From JAAYYM01 sp035271065 (GTDB lineage: Bacteria; Bacillota; Clostridia; Lachnospirales; Lachnospiraceae): a DNA stretch of 32,060 bases. Position numbers and translations under genes: made by a program. Shown here piece after piece: positions 30,374 through 32,060 of this stretch. The DNA lies in NCBI GenBank assembly GCA_035271065.1, contig DATESB010000164.1, forward strand, positions 1-32,060, given 5' to 3'. The notes beneath the pieces were generated by a model. The model was not told where the DNA came from. It made no database searches and saw only the letters and a list, made by a program, of their open reading frames with translations. Within the stretch, counting starts at the first letter, position 1. Every line of letters begins with the position of its first letter.

Positions 30374-31816
30374 ATGACTACTATTGTAAACGAAGAACTT
30401 GTATCATTCAAGGAGTTAGAGAAAAAAATTTATTCTTATGTGTGTGAGCTAGGTAGAGAGATAACCCAACAGATGTTAGAAACCTACGATAAAGAACTGG
30501 CAGAAAACAGAGATAAGAAACTATACAGAGGAAAAGGAAAACGTGCCACCACGATTAAAACCATTTATGGAGAGGTAACCTATTCCAGAAATGTTTACCG
30601 TACAGAAACGGAAGAAGGACAGACAGCGCACGTTTTTCTTCTTGATGAAGCGATGCACATGGACAAAATAGGATTGATTTCAACCAACCTTGCAGAGAAA
30701 ATAGCCCTGACCGTAACCGAATCGCCATATCGGGTGACAGCAGAACAGATCAGCAGTACCTGTGGTCAAAGTATTAGTGCAGGTGGAGTCTGGAACATGA
30801 TGCAGCGCCTTGGAGAAAGAATAGATGAAGAAGAGCTCCATGCAGTGAAACAGATGAATGCAGACCAGTCAGAAGGTGAAAAAGAAATTCCGGTACTGTT
30901 TGAAGAAATGGACGGAGTATGGCTCAATTTTCAGGATGCACATCACAAAAAGATGAAGAAACAGGAAATGAAGGTTTTCACCATGTATGAAGGGTGGGAC
31001 GAAGAAAAAGAAAAACAAAAACGCAGCACACTGGTGGGGAAAACCATGCTTGCCGGAATGGAAAAAAGCACAGAATTTCATGAGAAACGGGAAGCCTGTA
31101 TCAGAAAGAAATATAATGCAGATGAAATCGGACAGCGTATCCTAAATGGAGATGGAGGAAGCTGGATAAAAGAACCATATGATCCGGATACAATCTTCCA
31201 ACTAGACAGATACCATATCTATCAGGAAATTTTAAGGAAAATCAGTCATAAGGAAGCCCAGAAAGAAATCAGGCGACTCTTTGACGAAGAGAAAATAGAG
31301 GAAATGCTGGAGTATATACAAATCTATGCAACAAGTGTTGCAAGCCCTGATGAAAAGGATAATTCCAGTAAAAATGCAATGGAGCTGTACCAGTATTTAA
31401 ACAATAACAAAGAAGGATTACTGCCATACAACAAACGAGGAATAGCAATACCAGAGCCAAAAGAAGGACTTTTGTATAAAGGAATGGGAATACAGGAAAC
31501 GCAGAACTGCACCGTCATAACACTACGGATGAAGCATCGCCGAATGCGCTGGTCAGTTAGTGGAGCAAATAATCTTGCAAAAGCACTTTACCGGAAAGAG
31601 AACAAGGAACTGATTGAAACAATTGACAGATATACAGACGGACTTGTGTTCACCATGCAGATGCAGGAAATAATAGAAACCTTAAGCGCAACAAAAGCAC
31701 CAAAGAAGGATGGAAAAGGAAATCCATACGCAGACAGATTTAATCATCATATGCCGTTGTTTGAGGCAATGCAGACCGCATCAAGAAAAGCATTTAAAAG
31801 AGCCTTTGGATACTAA
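30374..31816 (+). CDS. ISLre2-family (UPF0236) transposase
   Basis: A 480-residue protein of the UPF0236/ISLre2 type. The N-terminus (KELEKKIYSYVCELGREITQQMLETYD in blocks) is helical; the segment RATTIKTIYGEVTYSRNVYR is the conserved 'G.v.~.R..Y' stretch of this family. Candidate catalytic acids of the DDE-like domain are D180 in EEMDGVWLNFQ and D260 in NGDGGSWI; D278 in QLDRYHIYQEI is a third conserved acid. The C-terminus has MKHRRMRWSVSGANNLAKA, also typical. The frame is full length and uninterrupted, so the transposase is probably functional. ATG at 30374 has AAAGGA about nine bases upstream. Confidence 0.92.
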   Translation: MTTIVNEELVSFKELEKKIYSYVCELGREITQQMLETYDKELAENRDKKLYRGKGKRATTIKTIYGEVTYSRNVYRTETEEGQTAHVFLLDEAMHMDKIGLISTNLAEKIALTVTESPYRVTAEQISSTCGQSISAGGVWNMMQRLGERIDEEELHAVKQMNADQSEGEKEIPVLFEEMDGVWLNFQDAHHKKMKKQEMKVFTMYEGWDEEKEKQKRSTLVGKTMLAGMEKSTEFHEKREACIRKKYNADEIGQRILNGDGGSWIKEPYDPDTIFQLDRYHIYQEILRKISHKEAQKEIRRLFDEEKIEEMLEYIQIYATSVASPDEKDNSSKNAMELYQYLNNNKEGLLPYNKRGIAIPEPKEGLLYKGMGIQETQNCTVITLRMKHRRMRWSVSGANNLAKALYRKENKELIETIDRYTDGLVFTMQMQEIIETLSATKAPKKDGKGNPYADRFNHHMPLFEAMQTASRKAFKRAFGY

Positions 31817-31894
31817 ACAGAAAAAAGCTAATCATGGGTCTATTAGGTGAATGAAAAAACAGGAAAATATCATTTAAGAAAAAAAGTAAGGTAG

Positions 31895-31915
31895 TTGCCA
31901 ACGTTTACTTGACAC
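31895..31915 (+). repeat. Right terminal inverted repeat of the ISLre2 element
   Basis: Starts TTGCCAAC and ends CTTGACAC; reverse complement of the left repeat at 16 of 21 positions. The outermost bases contain an outward-facing TTGACA. Confidence 0.7.
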
Positions 31916-31924
31916 AAACGTTGG
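31898..31924. repeat. Perfect 9-bp inverted repeat spanning the right IS end
   Basis: CCAACGTTT (31898-31906) and AAACGTTGG (31916-31924) pair perfectly around a nine-base centre. The left arm is within the terminal repeat and the right arm is in the flanking DNA as defined here. Confidence 0.7.
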
Positions 31925-31937
31925 TTGCACCTATGTT
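31909..31937 (+). promoter_or_regulatory. Possible IS-flank hybrid promoter
   Basis: TTGACA (31909-31914) from the IS right end, 17 bases, TATGTT (31932-31937) from the flank. It points at the response regulator gene. A better promoter overlaps it downstream, so its contribution is uncertain. Confidence 0.35.
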
Positions 31938-31964
31938 GAATATTGTAAAAAGATATTGTATAAT
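31936..31964 (+). promoter_or_regulatory. Sigma-A-type promoter of the response regulator gene
   Basis: TTGAAT (31936-31941), 17 bases, TATAAT (31959-31964), giving a leader of about 45 bases before the ATG at 32015. Confidence 0.65.
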
Positions 31965-32014
31965 GATAGTATGCATTTTGAAGATGGGGTAAATCGTTCG
32001 AAGAAAGGTAATGA

Positions 32015-32060
32015 ATGGCAAGAAAAATACTGATTGTAGATGATAATGAATCAAACAGAG
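32015..32060 (+). CDS. Response regulator receiver domain, 5' end only
   Basis: Fifteen codons before the right edge read MARKILIVDDNESNR. A hydrophobic strand followed by VDDN is the first strand and acidic pair of a CheY-like receiver domain, where the two Asp bind Mg2+ next to the phosphorylation site. AAAGG lies about seven bases upstream. Whether the protein is a stand-alone regulator, a diguanylate cyclase or a hybrid kinase cannot be seen. Confidence 0.8.
   Translation, partial: MARKILIVDDNESNR

Larger units (their letters stand above)
30230..31915 (+). mobile_element. ISLre2-family insertion sequence, apparently complete
   Basis: About 1686 bases, containing one intact UPF0236-type transposase gene and bounded by 21-bp imperfect inverted repeats. 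No matching 8-9-bp target duplication is seen in the bases directly outside the repeats (TTTCAGTTA on the left, AAACGTTGG on the right), so the boundaries may be off by a few bases or the element may have been rearranged since insertion. Coding, length and ends all look intact, which suggests a recent arrival. Confidence 0.75.

Overview
The window looks like a chromosomal segment of a low-to-mid GC Gram-positive Clostridia bacterium, most likely a Lachnospiraceae relative (inferred from protein content, not from any search). Pointers are the order tig-clpP-clpX-lon-engB, the block rho-rpmE-DUF1385-prmC-prfA, DUF4364 and DUF4250 proteins, strong GGAGG-type ribosome binding sites, sigma-A promoters of the TTGACA-17-TATAAT type, and several TTG and GTG starts. 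No rRNA, tRNA or CRISPR locus was recognised.

Layout. 1-650: the 5' part of a MotA/ExbB-like membrane protein (minus), its promoter, a strong terminator, and a decayed C-terminal fragment resembling an Rpn/PD-(D/E)XK transposase. 651-5609 (minus): translation termination and transcription genes, rho, rpmE, a DUF1385 membrane protein, prmC (methylates release factors) and prfA (RF1). A short leader ORF precedes rho. 5860-8480: DUF4364 regulator-like protein (plus), then rarA and a NodB-type polysaccharide deacetylase (minus). 8539-13707 (minus): a compact unit of GH2 beta-mannosidase, LacI-type regulator, DUF4250 protein and a ferredoxin-ASKHA (RACo-like) protein, with stop/start overlaps. 13918-16849 (plus): a two-gene ABC exporter whose second gene fuses a GldF-like permease to a GldG-like auxiliary domain.

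16850-17700 is the strangest part. Eight hairpin units repeat with exactly 53-bp spacing, flanked by two diverged copies of a 77-bp sequence. The second copy is the end of a small unrecognised ORF on the minus strand. Base changes in the stems keep pairing (through G.U) only in plus-strand RNA. 17701-19274 (plus) holds a DUF4870-like membrane protein, a TetR regulator whose promoter overlaps five tandem 13-bp repeats, and a small two-helix membrane protein.

19349-28049 (minus): a CDF metal exporter with Mn-type ligands, an AI-2E/PerM family permease, engB, lon, clpX, clpP and tig. This is a protein folding and proteolysis cluster with very tight gene spacing. 28232-30120 (minus): an AAA_14/DUF4143 ATPase and a small lipoprotein, separated by a 30-bp near-perfect palindrome. 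30230-31915: an apparently complete ISLre2-type insertion sequence with 21-bp imperfect terminal inverted repeats, followed by the first 15 codons of a response regulator at the right edge.

All family calls come from reading motifs by eye. Coordinates of starts were adjusted where a ribosome binding site favours an internal start.
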